This document shows positions 1 to 12,189 of a DNA stretch of 64,000 bases, in pieces. The notes under the pieces were generated by a model, which was given only the letters and a program-made list of their open reading frames with translations, did no database searches and was not told where the DNA came from. The position numbers and the translations under genes were made by a program. The stretch comes from Balanoglossus misakiensis (taxonomy: Eukaryota; Hemichordata). How positions within the stretch are numbered: position 1 is the stretch's first letter; the number at the start of each line of letters is the position of its first letter. Location: assembly GCA_040954595.2 (NCBI GenBank), contig CM082587.2:7316001-7380000 (forward strand). The letters are read 5' to 3'.

Positions 1-49
1 TTCCATCCAGGTTATAATGGCTTCTTATTTGCATATTATTTGTTAACAG

Positions 50-3000
50 GTGGTCTTTTACCCCTATGATGTATCCAGCGTCCTTCTTCTTTGATGTTCC
101 GAGCACAGCCTATGTCTTTCTCATTGTCATCAATTTGTTTGTCGGGATTACGACAGTCATCGCTTCGTTCTTCGTGGAATCATTTGCCGATGATGCAGTA
201 AGTTACAGTTTGCCCTCCCCCCCAAACCCCCTCCACCCATTTTGTCTGATTAAAAGGAAAGAAATTGATCTGTCATGTACTTTTTTGTTCTGTAGGAATT
301 GAAGAAAGTGGGCTCCATTCTGAATGATGTGTTTTTGATGTTTCCAAATTACTGTCTGGGTCGAGGTCTCATGGATATCGCCTACAATGATTACTTCAAT
401 GAATATTACTATAAGATTGGTACGTATTACAACTTTAGATAACATCAATGTTCAAATTATTTTTAGTCTGTTTTTAGTCTATTAAACAGTGGAAGAGGAA
501 TTGGTGGGTTTTTTTCCTGCCAAAGTGGACATCACGTAATCCATGACAAATGTCACATCTATAAAGTATTACTTCGGAATTATAAATGTTTTTGTCAAAA
601 ATGATAAACGTGTCGTATGTTTTTGTGATTGCCAGGTGAGTTTGACAAGATGCATTCTCCGCTGGAATGGAGACTGACAGCCCGTATGTTGACCATCATG
701 GCCATTGAAGGATTAGCTTTCTTTTGTATCACGGTTCTCTGCGAATACAGATTCTTCTTGAAGCCCAGGTAAGGGCCGTTGAAAAACCTAGATGCAGGTG
801 TTGAGTACTGTAAAACACTTTATTTTCGCGATATCGAGAGAGACCACTGTTTCGCGAGTATTAATTTTCGCGTTCTTTTATTTCATTCACTGCATCGTTA
901 TCTTCAAAAAAAATTTCGCTATTTACGTTCTTGCATATTTCGCGAATATTTATTGCTCGCGAAAATAAAGTGTTTTACAGTATATATTTGATGCTAAAAA
1001 TTTTGTGAATCTTCTCAGTAACTGTTTTCTTTGTATCTAGTTAACAGTTATCTGGATAATTGATACAGTATGTTTCACATACTACTGAACTTTTAAGTCT
1101 TCATCTGTACGGACTGCTTATCCTGATGTTAAAATATTTTGGCTCTTTAAAGTTGATGGAATAATTCAAAATAAATTCTCAAACATGCAGATATTACAAT
1201 TGTCCAAGAATGTCTTGTCTATCTTAAAGTTTCCTTTCTGTCGGATAATGTTTAACAAAAGTGTAGTCACGAAGAATTTTATTTCCCTTTCCCTGGGAAA
1301 GCTAATGGCAGAATTTCTTGTCGTTTTTTTGCAGGAAGACAATATTCAGCAAACTGCCGCTTGACGACGAGGACAGCGATGTTGCTAGGGAGCGACAGAG
1401 GGTGCTCCGAGGGGAGGCCAATAATGATTTATTAAGACTTGTTAATCTTACAAAGGTAGGGAGATTGGTGGCACAACTGGTCAATAATGAATTATTACCC
1501 CCTGGGGGCTGTGTACAGCCAGTGCCCAGAGGAGAGACTGATAATGATTTGTTATGACTTGTCAATTTGACTGACGTTAGAAATAGGACTACTGGTAGCA
1601 TCATACTGGTCAATAATGAGTTATTACCCTTTAGGTCACGTGGGTGTGGTAGAGTGTGTTCAGAGCAGAGATTGATGCTGATTTATTATGAATACACACA
1701 TGTAGCTATTAATCTTACAGAATATGAAAGAGTATAGTGTCCAGACTCTAGTGTCACACTAGTCAATAATAAGTTATTACCTATTGAGGTCACATGGGTG
1801 TGCCAAAGAGTGCTCGAAGGAGAGTGACTTTAATACTCAGATTTCCCAATCTAACAGATTGAAATAAAAACAGTGATATCATCAATAATGACTGCTCACC
1901 TACAAGGTCACCAACAAGTTCTGACCTTATTCCAGTAATATTCAGATGCCAAGAGGTCAATAATTATAATAAATTTAAAATTGCAAGTAGAGGCCTAAAT
2001 TTACCATAAAAAATAGTTCGACCGAAAAGAATCATTCTGTCCTGGGAACAAAATGGAGGGCTATATTAGACAGATCTGTCGTTGATTTTGTCAAATTTGA
2101 AAATAGCGATTCCGATTTGATGTTTACTTTTATTCAATATACAGGTTTACAAGAACAAGAAAAAGGGTAGACATTTGGCTGTGGATAGGGTGTGTCTTGG
2201 AGTGTCCCAAGGAGAGGTAAAGTTTGGATTTCATACTTTATTTATAGATCATATCTGTAGGAATATGAGCAAGCAAAAATACAAATGTTTACATTTGTGA
2301 TGTCAAATAAATATAAATAGACCACAAAAGCCAGAATCTACACCATTATGATATCCACTGAAGAAATTTTATTTGTACTCTTTCAGTTGACTCTTAGTCT
2401 TACTGCACTTATATATTGTCATTTGATTTGGCTGTTTCACACAGTGTTTTGGTTTACTGGGTGTAAATGGTGCTGGCAAGACAACGACATTTAAAATGTT
2501 GACAGGAGACGAACTCATCACCAGTGGAGATGCCTTCCTAAATGGACACAGGTATTGATTTTGGGGGATTATCAGATATACAAAATAGTGCACTTTTAGT
2601 AATATTGTATACCAAGCTGTACATAAATGAATGAGTGAGTGAGTGAGTGAGTGAGTGAGTGAGTGAGTGAGTGAGTGAGTGAGTGAATGAATGAATGAAT
2701 GAATGAATGAATGAATGAATGAATGAACAAACGAACACACAAACTCGAGATTGAGATTGAACCTGTTATAAGAAAGCAATCCATAACACATGCAAATCTT
2801 CAACTTGATACATTCGCTGGTCTTTACATGTACAGTGCTATAAAGTCAGCTAGCTTTGAAAATGGGTGCATCCTTGTGCAGATCGTGGAGCTCAGACATT
2901 TGGACAACCTTCACCAAGTTCATAATTGTATGTGGAATTTCTATTTCTCCTCTATTACAGTATTTTAACAGATCTTCGTAAAGTCCATCAGAACATTGGT

Positions 3001-6000
3001 TATTGTCCGCAGTTTGATGCACTGTTTGATGAGTTGACAGCTCGTGAACATCTGCTTCTCTACGCTCGTCTCAGAGGTGTTCCATACCAAGAGGAAAATC
3101 AGGTCAGTGGGAATCGCAATATTGTAACAAGACTTTACTTGGCAGTCATCTCTGAGGCATAAACTTAACCCTTTCACCGTCAGTTCCCTGTGTAGAGGTC
3201 CAGTCCTTTACCATAGAAAACTATTGGTTTGAACCAAACAATGGTGGTGAAAGGTTTAAAGCACAGATAACCCCCCCCCCCCCCCCCCATTTATGAAATA
3301 AACAGACTGTACTCCATGTCACACTGCAGTGTGAATTGGAATCAAAGCAATGCGATTCAGACGTCTGGTTTTGTCGGCATTCTCTTGCAAACTCTATATT
3401 ATTACAAGGGAACGGAAAATGCATTAGGACACCTGCGATTTATACTTGACTATTTTTTTCCCCTGTGCATAATTCCAGGTTGTTGACTGGGCGCTGAACA
3501 AACTGGCCCTACTCAAGTATGCGGACAGACCGGCTGGCACGTACAGTGGTGGCAACAAGCGTAAACTATCGACGGCCATCGCACTGGTTGGACATCCGCC
3601 GGTGATATTCATGGTGAGACTCACCTCATAGAAAGATTCGTCAAATTGAGGTTTTCTCTGTCACTGTTTGGATAGCGTCGTCAGTGTGGATCTGAAAAGA
3701 AATGATTTTTATTTGGAAAATGTGAATGGAACAGCACTTTCAAATGACGTTCTGCTCCTGTGCTAGAACTCCTTCAGTCAGTGAGCAGGTATAGCAGTTT
3801 CATGAAAAGGTGACTTTAAGAGTTGCTTTTCTCACTCAAGCACAAAGGACATTGCAACATTGCATTGGTATTGATATACAAGGTGTTTTAAATGTTAAAT
3901 TGACTGTGTGATATCTTGCAGGATGAGCCAACCACCGGCATGGACCCTCATTCAAGACGTTTCCTCTGGGACTTGATATTGAATATCATCAAAGATGGCA
4001 GATCTGTAATATTGACATCGCACAGGTAAATGAATATCTTTGTATCTCACGTACTTCTGATATATACGTGTAGATCTAGGGCTACATATTAAACATTTAC
4101 AAGGTCAGTAATAGCATTGGTTCATGATTAGTAATGATTGAGAAAAAGTAGAAGTGGATGACCCTGTTTGCAGACCTCACCAGGTGTTCAGACCACACAA
4201 ACCAAATGATACCAGGTGGTCTGACCACACAAGTCATACCATAGTTAAGACCTCACCAGGTGTTCAGACCACACAAACCAAATGATACCAGGTGGTCTGA
4301 CCACACAAGTCATACTCATAGTTAAGACCTCACCAGGTGTTCAGACCACACAAACCAAATGATACCAGGTGGTCTGACCACACAAGTCATACCCATAGTT
4401 AAGACTTCACCAGGTGGTCAGACCACACAAACCAAATGATACCAGGTGGTCACAGACCACACAAGTCATACCCATAGTTTAGACTTCACCAGGTGGTCAG
4501 ACCAAGCAAACCAAATGATACCAGGTGGTCTGACCACACAAGTCATACCCATAGTTAAGACCTCACCAGGTGGTCAGACCACACAAACCAAATGATACCA
4601 GGTGGTCTGACCACACAAGTCGTACCCATAGTTCAGACCTTACCAGGTGTGGTCAGACCACACAAACCCCTGTGCAAACCCCACACCGGTTTACATCACA
4701 TAAAAACAGGCGTAAAGACCCCAGGAAAACTTCGTCGCTGTTGTAGTTCTGATACCACATGCACTATAATGAAACCAGCAGTGTTTGTGTCCAGACAACA
4801 AATTACTCCAAACCAGAAGTCTTTGTAAATGTAATTTCACATCAAAAGTAACCAACATCACCCAATGGTTGCATTCAGCATGGAGGAGTGTGAAGCCCTG
4901 TGTACCAGACTGGCCATCATGGTGAACGGACACTTCAAATGTCTCGGCAGCATACAGCATCTGAAGAACAGGTTCGGGGATGGTTACACCGTAACTATCC
5001 GAGTGAAAGGAGCCAGGCCAAATCTACAACCGGTCATCCGTTACTTCATGAGAGCATTTCCGAATGCTGTCCTCAAAGTAGGTGGCAATGTATTGTAGTT
5101 GTTGTACAGTGTTATTTTTCAGTGTTACATATGTGTAATTTCAACATCCATACCATCAGGAGTATGTGGTCTTGAAAGGGACATTATGAGAATAAAAACG
5201 GTCAGATTTTCCTGTGGAAAAATCAAGGATTGTGATGCAGTCAATGTCAAGTATTTATATTGGGAAGTCTTTCAATAAAGTCCAATAAAATTGAAGTCAA
5301 CCATTGTATTAAACTGAATATCCTTCACAGCCATGTGATGTACAAGACCTCTTTCAAAGAATGATATGGGTTTATTGACCGAATGGGAATAGTACTGTCT
5401 TCATGGAATTGTTATTGACTTCTTCATTTCCTGAATACCGTGAAATCATTGCTGCTTTGAATATAAAAACTGTCTCAGTTCTCTAGTGTCATTTTATTGA
5501 CGCATTGTATGTGTCTTGTCTGTCCTAACTGAACGTGGAATTGCACATTTTACAGGAGAAACATCATAACATGATCCAGTATGATTTACAAGCGGCTGAC
5601 GACCTCTCCCTGAGTCACATCTTCGCGGAAATGAAGATCATGGAAGATATGCTGAACATTGAAGATTACTCCGTCAGCCAGACAACATTAGACAATGTGA
5701 GTCAGCACCTTTTACTGTCACATTTTGGTTTTGTCCCGTCGTTTTATGTGATAAGGATCGATTAGTGTACAAGAAATGTTGGTAGGGGATGTCGAAATGC
5801 GTGTTATAACCCCGTCTGCCCCTTCCTCCCAGTTTTTACCTTGTATATAAAGCGACCACACGTTTGTGGCTGACCTTTTGAAGGAGGTGGAATGTTCCAG
5901 AATTGTTATTTTATGAATAAACGTACAAACAGACCCACAGTTTTTGTTTCAAGAAGATTTGTTTCACTTTGTTGAAATATTGAACACAGAGAAAATGGAA

Positions 6001-7419
6001 GTGTAGGCATTTTAACTGTTATTGGCATGTATCAACATTGATGAGTGATAAAATTTGTATGTTTTACAAATAGCAATTATAGTCACCAGTCCACTTAATA
6101 CTGTGGAGTATTGTAGGCCTACAGACAAAATTTGAGAAAATTCAGAAAAAAATGTAGCCCAAGCCAGTAGCATTTTGTTTAAATGTTTGTCTTTTCTTGT
6201 GCAGGTCTTCGTGAACTTTGCCAAACTGCAGTGTGAACGCATATCTGATGAGAGAGCGTCACTAGCACCCAGACGCAGAGTTCCTACAGAACTGGAAGAT
6301 CTACTCAACGATGAGTGTCTGGAGGATGATGACGACAACAATGGGGATGCGTACAGAGTACGATTTGATGGCTTGGAGGTGAGTTTATACAGACACTGAG
6401 ATCACCATCCCACGTACGTGACCATATTGGTTTCCATGTATCTAAGAAAATTTCCCATTCCATAGAAATTGAATTTTATCTGCCAGTTTACTTGAAAGCA
6501 GTGCAGTCGCCATGTCATCGAGCCACGTCATTTATTTTTACCTTCCAATGTGAACACAAAATCATTGCATTGCTTTGAATAGGAACATGCATGGATTTTT
6601 ATCTTCTGGTAAAACCTTGTGTGGGCCTGTTTCCTAATGTACAGTCCAGTAATACTTTGGCGAATCCATGCTACGTCTGTCTGCCACACTGGAAGACATG
6701 TTGCTGAAATCATGGTCATTTAACACTGTGTGTGCAGTTGTATGACTTGTATATCCCTGTGCAGATTTCAGATTTCAGCTTGTCACAATGAGATTTGTAG
6801 AAAATGGAAAAATGCCCAAAACTGTAATTAATATGTAACTATTTACTGAATGTACAATGATTTTCTTGCAAGTTACACAACACGTACACTGCATGCAGCC
6901 CCGATATGAATTCTATGAGTCCTCCCAGCACGAGACCACCCACCCACTAGAGTGACCACCCACACTCCAATACCGCGAGTTCCATATTCCACTGCTCTCC
7001 ATGGCAACATGCAATGCATATGTATACAACTTTATATGCATTTGTGTGTGTTGCCGACTCGAAAAGAAATGAGCAGAGACTATCAGTGAAATCCTAGTAG
7101 TTGTTCTCTATAGGGCAGTGTGCTGGAATTAGAAGTCTGCTTTGGGTATTATTCGAAGCTTACTGTGTCAATGATATTAGATTGTTGATTTCACCAGTGT
7201 ATGACGTTGGCGATCGCTGCAGCTTTCTGCAGACACGTCCTAGCTTGCACGTCATAGTATGCAATGTATTACTGGCTATATATACAAAAATTGTATATGG
7301 CACAAGATTGTACTTGTGCTGACTGTTAACTATGCAAGCTTCATTTATTTTTAACAGTCGTGTTTCCGTTGTCTTTTCTCTTACAGAGCCATCTTGCGTT
7401 CAACATGGAAGTGGTTTGA
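50..7419 (+). CDS. ABCA2: ABCA2-type ABC transporter, 3' part (13 exons, 5' end outside window)
   Basis: This is the C-terminal 543 residues of a full-size ABCA lipid transporter, a membrane protein. Exons: 50-197, 296-419, 636-768, 1335-1455, 2145-2216, 2445-2551, 2961-3102, 3479-3613, 3922-4025, 4879-5077, 5556-5696, 6205-6378, 7387-7419 (stop TGA 7417-7419). All junctions are GT-AG and the frame is continuous. The first exons encode the last transmembrane helices ([25 protein letters not shown]). The second nucleotide-binding domain follows: Walker [10 protein letters not shown]-loop [13 protein letters not shown], signature [10 protein letters not shown], Walker B/D-loop [12 protein letters not shown]-loop LTSHSMEE. 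The tail has [16 protein letters not shown], general to ABCA1/2/4/7. The later [11 protein letters not shown] and the end [10 protein letters not shown] resemble the ABCA2 tail more than ABCA1, ABCA4 or ABCA7 as I know them. The ABCA family is certain; the ABCA2 subtype is an inference from the tail and the close NBD2 match. Upstream exons lie before position 1. Confidence 0.9.
806..984. mobile_element. MITE-like foldback element in ABCA2 intron
   Basis: The element has terminal inverted repeats of about 24 bp: CTGTAAAACACTTTATTTTC near 808 and its reverse complement ending near 982. A TA dinucleotide stands at both outer ends, as expected for a Tc1/mariner-type target site. Internally there are several CGCGAA/TTCGCG motifs and no coding potential. 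It lies in the intron between exons 636-768 and 1335-1455. Confidence 0.6.
1390..1915 (+). repeat. Degenerate tandem repeat derived from an ABCA2 exon end plus flanking intron
   Basis: About four diverged units of roughly 115-150 bp. Unit 1 contains the 3' end of the coding exon ending at 1455. Each unit has a version of a block reading roughly GTGCCCAGAGGAGAG, then TGATTTATTA, and later GTCAATAATGAATTATTACC. Approximate unit starts are 1400, 1524, 1656 and 1808, with similarity falling along the series. The later copies have lost the frame and splice site. Confidence 0.55.
2631..2727 (+). repeat. (GAGT)n/(GAAT)n microsatellite
   Basis: A run of GAGT units passes into GAAT units, in the ABCA2 intron between exons 2445-2551 and 2961-3102. 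Confidence 0.95.
3271..3288 (+). repeat. Poly-C tract
   Basis: A run of about 18 C residues in an ABCA2 intron, a likely site of length error in sequencing or assembly. Confidence 0.9.
4171..4670 (+). repeat. 77-bp minisatellite in ABCA2 intron
   Basis: About 6.5 tandem copies of a unit of about 77 bp. Each unit starts near GACCTCACCAGGTG and contains CAGACCACACAAACCAAATG, then GGTGGTCTGACCACAC. Unit starts are at 4173, 4249, 4326, 4403, 4482, 4559 and 4636. GGTCTGACC and GGTCAGACC alternate, giving short inverted arms within each unit. It lies between the Walker B exon and the H-loop exon. Confidence 0.9.
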
Positions 7420-10400
7420 ATACCGACAAGAGGCGGGAGATTCCAACCATTGTGTCAGTGTGACGATGTGAAGATTATATTCATATAGAAGCCAAATCGT
7501 TATTGAATGTAGATCTGTCGTTTGGAGTTCCTGAGAGCAGAACAAGACACTGCGTGACAGGAAACTGTTATTATACTGTCCTCTCTACAAGGTGCATCAA
7601 CCAAGGAATCTAAAACCACGTCCATATGCTGTACTATAATCGTGAAAGAATTCCTTCTGTGTATATATAGTGCAATTCAACCTCTTCCCCATCCAGACAG
7701 GCCTCGATCTATATAGCTCAAAAAGCTAGTTAGTGCTATCATGTTGTGAAGTAACATGTAAAATAACTTCAGGAAAACCTGTGGAACGCTTGCTGGGGTG
7801 GTCTGGTGTGAAGAGATTACACCATATGCAGTATTAATAAAAAAGGCAGTTTTCTCACCAGTTTATGATATGAGGAAATCTTACAGATCCTTTCTTACTT
7901 CTCTGGGGAAAAAGCAATCGTCAAAATTCTTTTTAAAAAAATCCATGTTTCAAGTGGAACAGTTGCATGTATGCCCTAAAGGTTGTGTTCCATTTAATAG
8001 TGTACAACCTGGGCCTTATTTTAAGAATACTCTCGGTTAAAAATTTGTGTAAACTTTTGTCACAAAGCAGTACTATTTTGATTATACCCCCCCCCCTCTA
8101 ATAGTACATTGGGCAAGCGCTTCATGTTTTGTTTTGCCATCGATAGTGCGCGCTTCCAATCCAAGACTGGTGGATTTTTCTGCAGTCCGTATACGCACTG
8201 AAGACACCGATTCTCAGACCCATATCCGACCATGCTGGAGGCTTTACCCTTTCTGTTGGACAATTATCCCTTGTATGCTACAGAACCCCGAACTCTGCAA
8301 GTTGTGCTGACTTCGAGTATTTACCCACACATCACATTTTTTATCCCATCCAAGGGTGGGATTCAACCCTGTCAGTTACAGAGTGTTTTTTTTAATCTGT
8401 TCACTACAAACAGGGTGTTAGCTTCTACGTTCTTCTTCTTCTTCAAAAGTTGATTAATTACAGGTGCTAATTATTGGTTCTTAGGAATACAAAGGGGTAG
8501 CTGGTTGATCAGAGTTCTTGTCTCCACGATCTGACGCAAATAGTTTTTCAATCCTTTTCGAATTAGCATATATTAGAGATGCAGACAGACATTTAGGGTA
8601 AAGTTAAGGGCTGCATGGCAAGGAAATTGACCAATCACGAGACTTGGGAGTCTGAAATTAAATGCCACTAGTGGTCGAATGTAGGATAAACATCACATTG
8701 CTCAATTTATACCACTGACTGTACCAGATGTGCTTTCCGAAACATTTTGTCCACATTTCAGTTTCTGTTTTTTGATCATCCAGATCAACTCTGTTGCATG
8801 TGAAGCTGACACAGTTTCAGGTGGAAGCGATGAAAGCTGTCAAAGCCAACACTTGATAGACTGGAAACCTGAACAGACTGAACACCCCCACCCCTCTCAA
8901 GGCATTGCCCAATAGAGTCTGTGTGTACAAAAGAGACATTTGTATTACCAAACACGTCTGCCAAATGCAATATTTGTGCAGGGTATAGACAAGGTTGACA
9001 GTTTCCAGTTCAGTTATCGTATTTGAATTTTCTAAGGTTTCTATTTAATTTATAATAATAATAACGACTGAGATTTCATTTCTTAACAAAAATCATGTAC
9101 CATCTTGCTGGCCCAAGTTCTTTCTAAAATTTAGCTACTATCATCTGATGTTAAATTTGCTTACTGTTCTTTTTAAGCTGGATCTCAAAATTTTCTTTAA
9201 AAAGCAAACTTTTAATTATATAAATTTAATGTTTTTGGAATATTCTTTTCAACGTAATTGTCTTATTTATTATTTTTTGTCCATATGTGATAATTTATTT
9301 TAATCAATGTAAACTGTATTTAAGTTGTGAAAAGTTTGAATTGATCATCTCAGTTTATTTTTAAAGTTAAATTTAAGGTAACTTGTGAGGTTCGTGACAG
9401 TATATTTTAATTACAAATTTCTTGGTCAGAGTCAGATTTTGACACCAAAGATCGGTCTATATGGTCATTTTAAGAAAACCTGATGTGTACACTGGCGGTA
9501 AACCATGTCTCAGATTTTTAAAAGACACCCCCCCCCCCCCCATTATTTCAGGTCATATTTTCCAAGATCGTTTTTGTCATAATAATTTGTTTAAAACCTG
9601 GTTATTGAGAATGCTGTATGATTGTGTGAAAACTTGGTGGACTTCCTATTATCACCATTTTGAGTTTAATACACTATAAAAGACAAAGAAATGTGTCAAA
9701 AGTACAAACTGAGTGCAGGACGTTGCCATACACTCTTGTCATTATTGACAAGTTGTCACCTCTAAAAACCACAGAAAAACGAGTAGTTTGTATGAAAAGG
9801 GCCATTTCAGGAATTTCAAAAGTACCCATATGAACCTCACAAGCTACCTTATTGGCAGCTTACATTTTGTTTGGTTCAGTTTTGTACTTTAGCAAAACCG
9901 TCGTTAAACTCACTCTAATGTTTTTGTGTGTGTGCCAATATTTGTGTTGTTTGATTTTATTTAAACACTGGGGGCGCTGTCACACTGCTACAGGTGATAA
10001 CCATGCATCTGGGTAGTCAACTCCGTAAAGCCAAAAATGTTGTGCCACTATCGTCCGTGCCACAGCTCATGAGAATTCTTTTGAATAAAAACAAACTTTG
10101 CATTTTTCCAGGAAAAAAAACCAAGGCTTGACTTTGAGTTCTCCAGTTGGCTCCAAGAGCCAAGGTTTCGAAGTCCGCGCAAACGATAGAATATCAACTA
10201 ATGCTACATTGTACTCTAAACCAATTCCATCCCCATATCAGATTTTAGAAACTTTCAACAGCATAATTCGAAAATAACTATAATTCTGAATGCATATCAT
10301 TTTAGTGAATTTTTTTGTCGTGTGAAATACTTCACAATTTTCTGTTTGAAACTTCAGAAGAAAAAGTTCTTTTATGAATTCTTGAAATTGGGGCAGCTCT

Positions 10401-12189
10401 TTTTTTCGTCAGTTAAGGAAACTTTTCAGGATAGAAATGTATTACTTGTGTGATTTTGCATAGCTTCTAAAAGCCTTGAGTGCTAATGAGTAAATTTAAA
10501 GACAAGGGAAAATGATACGATGAAGAATCTGTTTCTGTATTGCCTGGTTGTCTTAGAATCTTCCTTGGCAAAAAAACACAGTCCCTCCAACTTACCGGGA
10601 AACTGTGGCAAAACGCTTTGATATGATCATGAGTCAGAGCGCCAATTGTGTGATTCACGTTTTGCACGGAGGAATTGTAATTTACATTAAAGTGCATGTC
10701 TACAAGGTATCCCAAAAAATGTGTATTGACCCAAGGCACATTATCATGGTATTTACATATTTCTATTCAAATGCACTTTGACCCTGACATAACTAAAAGA
10801 GCAGTGATTGGACCTATATATATATTTGTAGTTTCTTCTTTTCTATTGGTTATACACAATCAGAGTCTATTTACTACAGGCGGTGTCTATTCTCTAGTTC
10901 AGACCGGTATAGGATATAATATTGATTACTGTTGCAATATATCTTGTATTTGTCTCGTAAACCTTGATAATAAAGTAATTTCTGGTCCAAATGTATACCT
11001 TTCATTTGATTCCATAGTACGGACGCGTTATTAGTCTATAAATGGAAATTTTGGTGCACTATTTTTTTTTCTCATGGTTTGACTAACCTTGAAAATAATT
11101 GTATTTCTGACCCTAATTTCATTGTTAGAGAAGAAATACTGTCATGTATGTATATGCTTGACTGTATGCATGTATGAACATGCATGCATGTCTGTTAACT
11201 GTGCAGTACAATTCACTACCATACAGTCACAAACAACAAAAGACAAACTTAGGATACAGTATCAGTTAAGAATGAATTTTACTTCTTAGATTTCATTTGA
11301 ATACATCATCATAGCCAACTTTTCCAGAAAAGCCCAGTTCAATGGGTGCAAATGTGGGACACTAGGAAAGTAGGCCAGTTTGTTATAAATGACAACAAAC
11401 ATGCAACAGTATGTACATGTATCTTGTGCTCCTGGGGTATTTATAATAACTATTTCTACGGAGACAGCATCTCTAGAGAAAGCCTAGTGAAAATATTCGA
11501 CTATTTTAGTCATATTTGAATTTTGGTGTGATCTGCACTTTCAAATCTTGACAACATGAGTCCAGAATATTGGTCACAGTTTAGGTCACTGTATGGGTAT
11601 TTTCCATTAACAAGTCTCATTTAAAAGTACATTGATTTAAAATTCGTTCACAATTACTGTATCGTTTCACAAGGAAAATGCATGCGATGCTTTTACATTA
11701 AATTTTAAGTGCCTTTAATCATTTCTATTGCCATAAAATGTGACCTGTTCCCATAGACTGTCTATGCTGTTCCAAGCAGTGCTCTGACCAGATACATCTC
11801 ACACTATGGCAAACAGCAGTTGAGAGCGAAGATGCAACTTTTTAATGTTGAAAAATCCAAATTAGCACGGAGCACAATCTGGTTGGTAGGAAAATTTCTA
11901 TCTGAATAACTTACTGTTCTCGTGACACCCTCAGATTTTTCATGTCATCATGAAATTCGGAATCTGAATACAAGTCTATGGTGCTGAGTTCATTATCTTA
12001 CAAAGCAAATGTTGAAATGGCAACAATTCTGGACGAGTTAGTGTCTGTATGCTGACTTAGAGAAATAAAAAATCTATAGTACATCACAGTATGGTATAAA
12101 GGCAACATCTTGTGTAAAATTTAGGCAACGAAAACTTGGGTAAATTTCTTGTGGCGCTTTGCGGAATTTTCTTTGTTTTGCATAGTTGT
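7420..12189. other. ABCA2 3' UTR and convergent intergenic region
   Basis: I see no convincing coding exon on either strand across these 4.8 kb; the open frames are short and match no family I recognise. It should hold the 3' UTR of ABCA2 (reading right) and of the valyl-tRNA synthetase gene (reading left). Candidate AATAAA signals on the + strand occur near 10083 and 10968. A poly-C run lies near 9531-9541. Confidence 0.6.

Noticed and set aside
2538-2803. Open frames rich in HSFIHSLT on the minus strand
   Set aside because: They translate the GAGT/GAAT microsatellite inside an ABCA2 intron.
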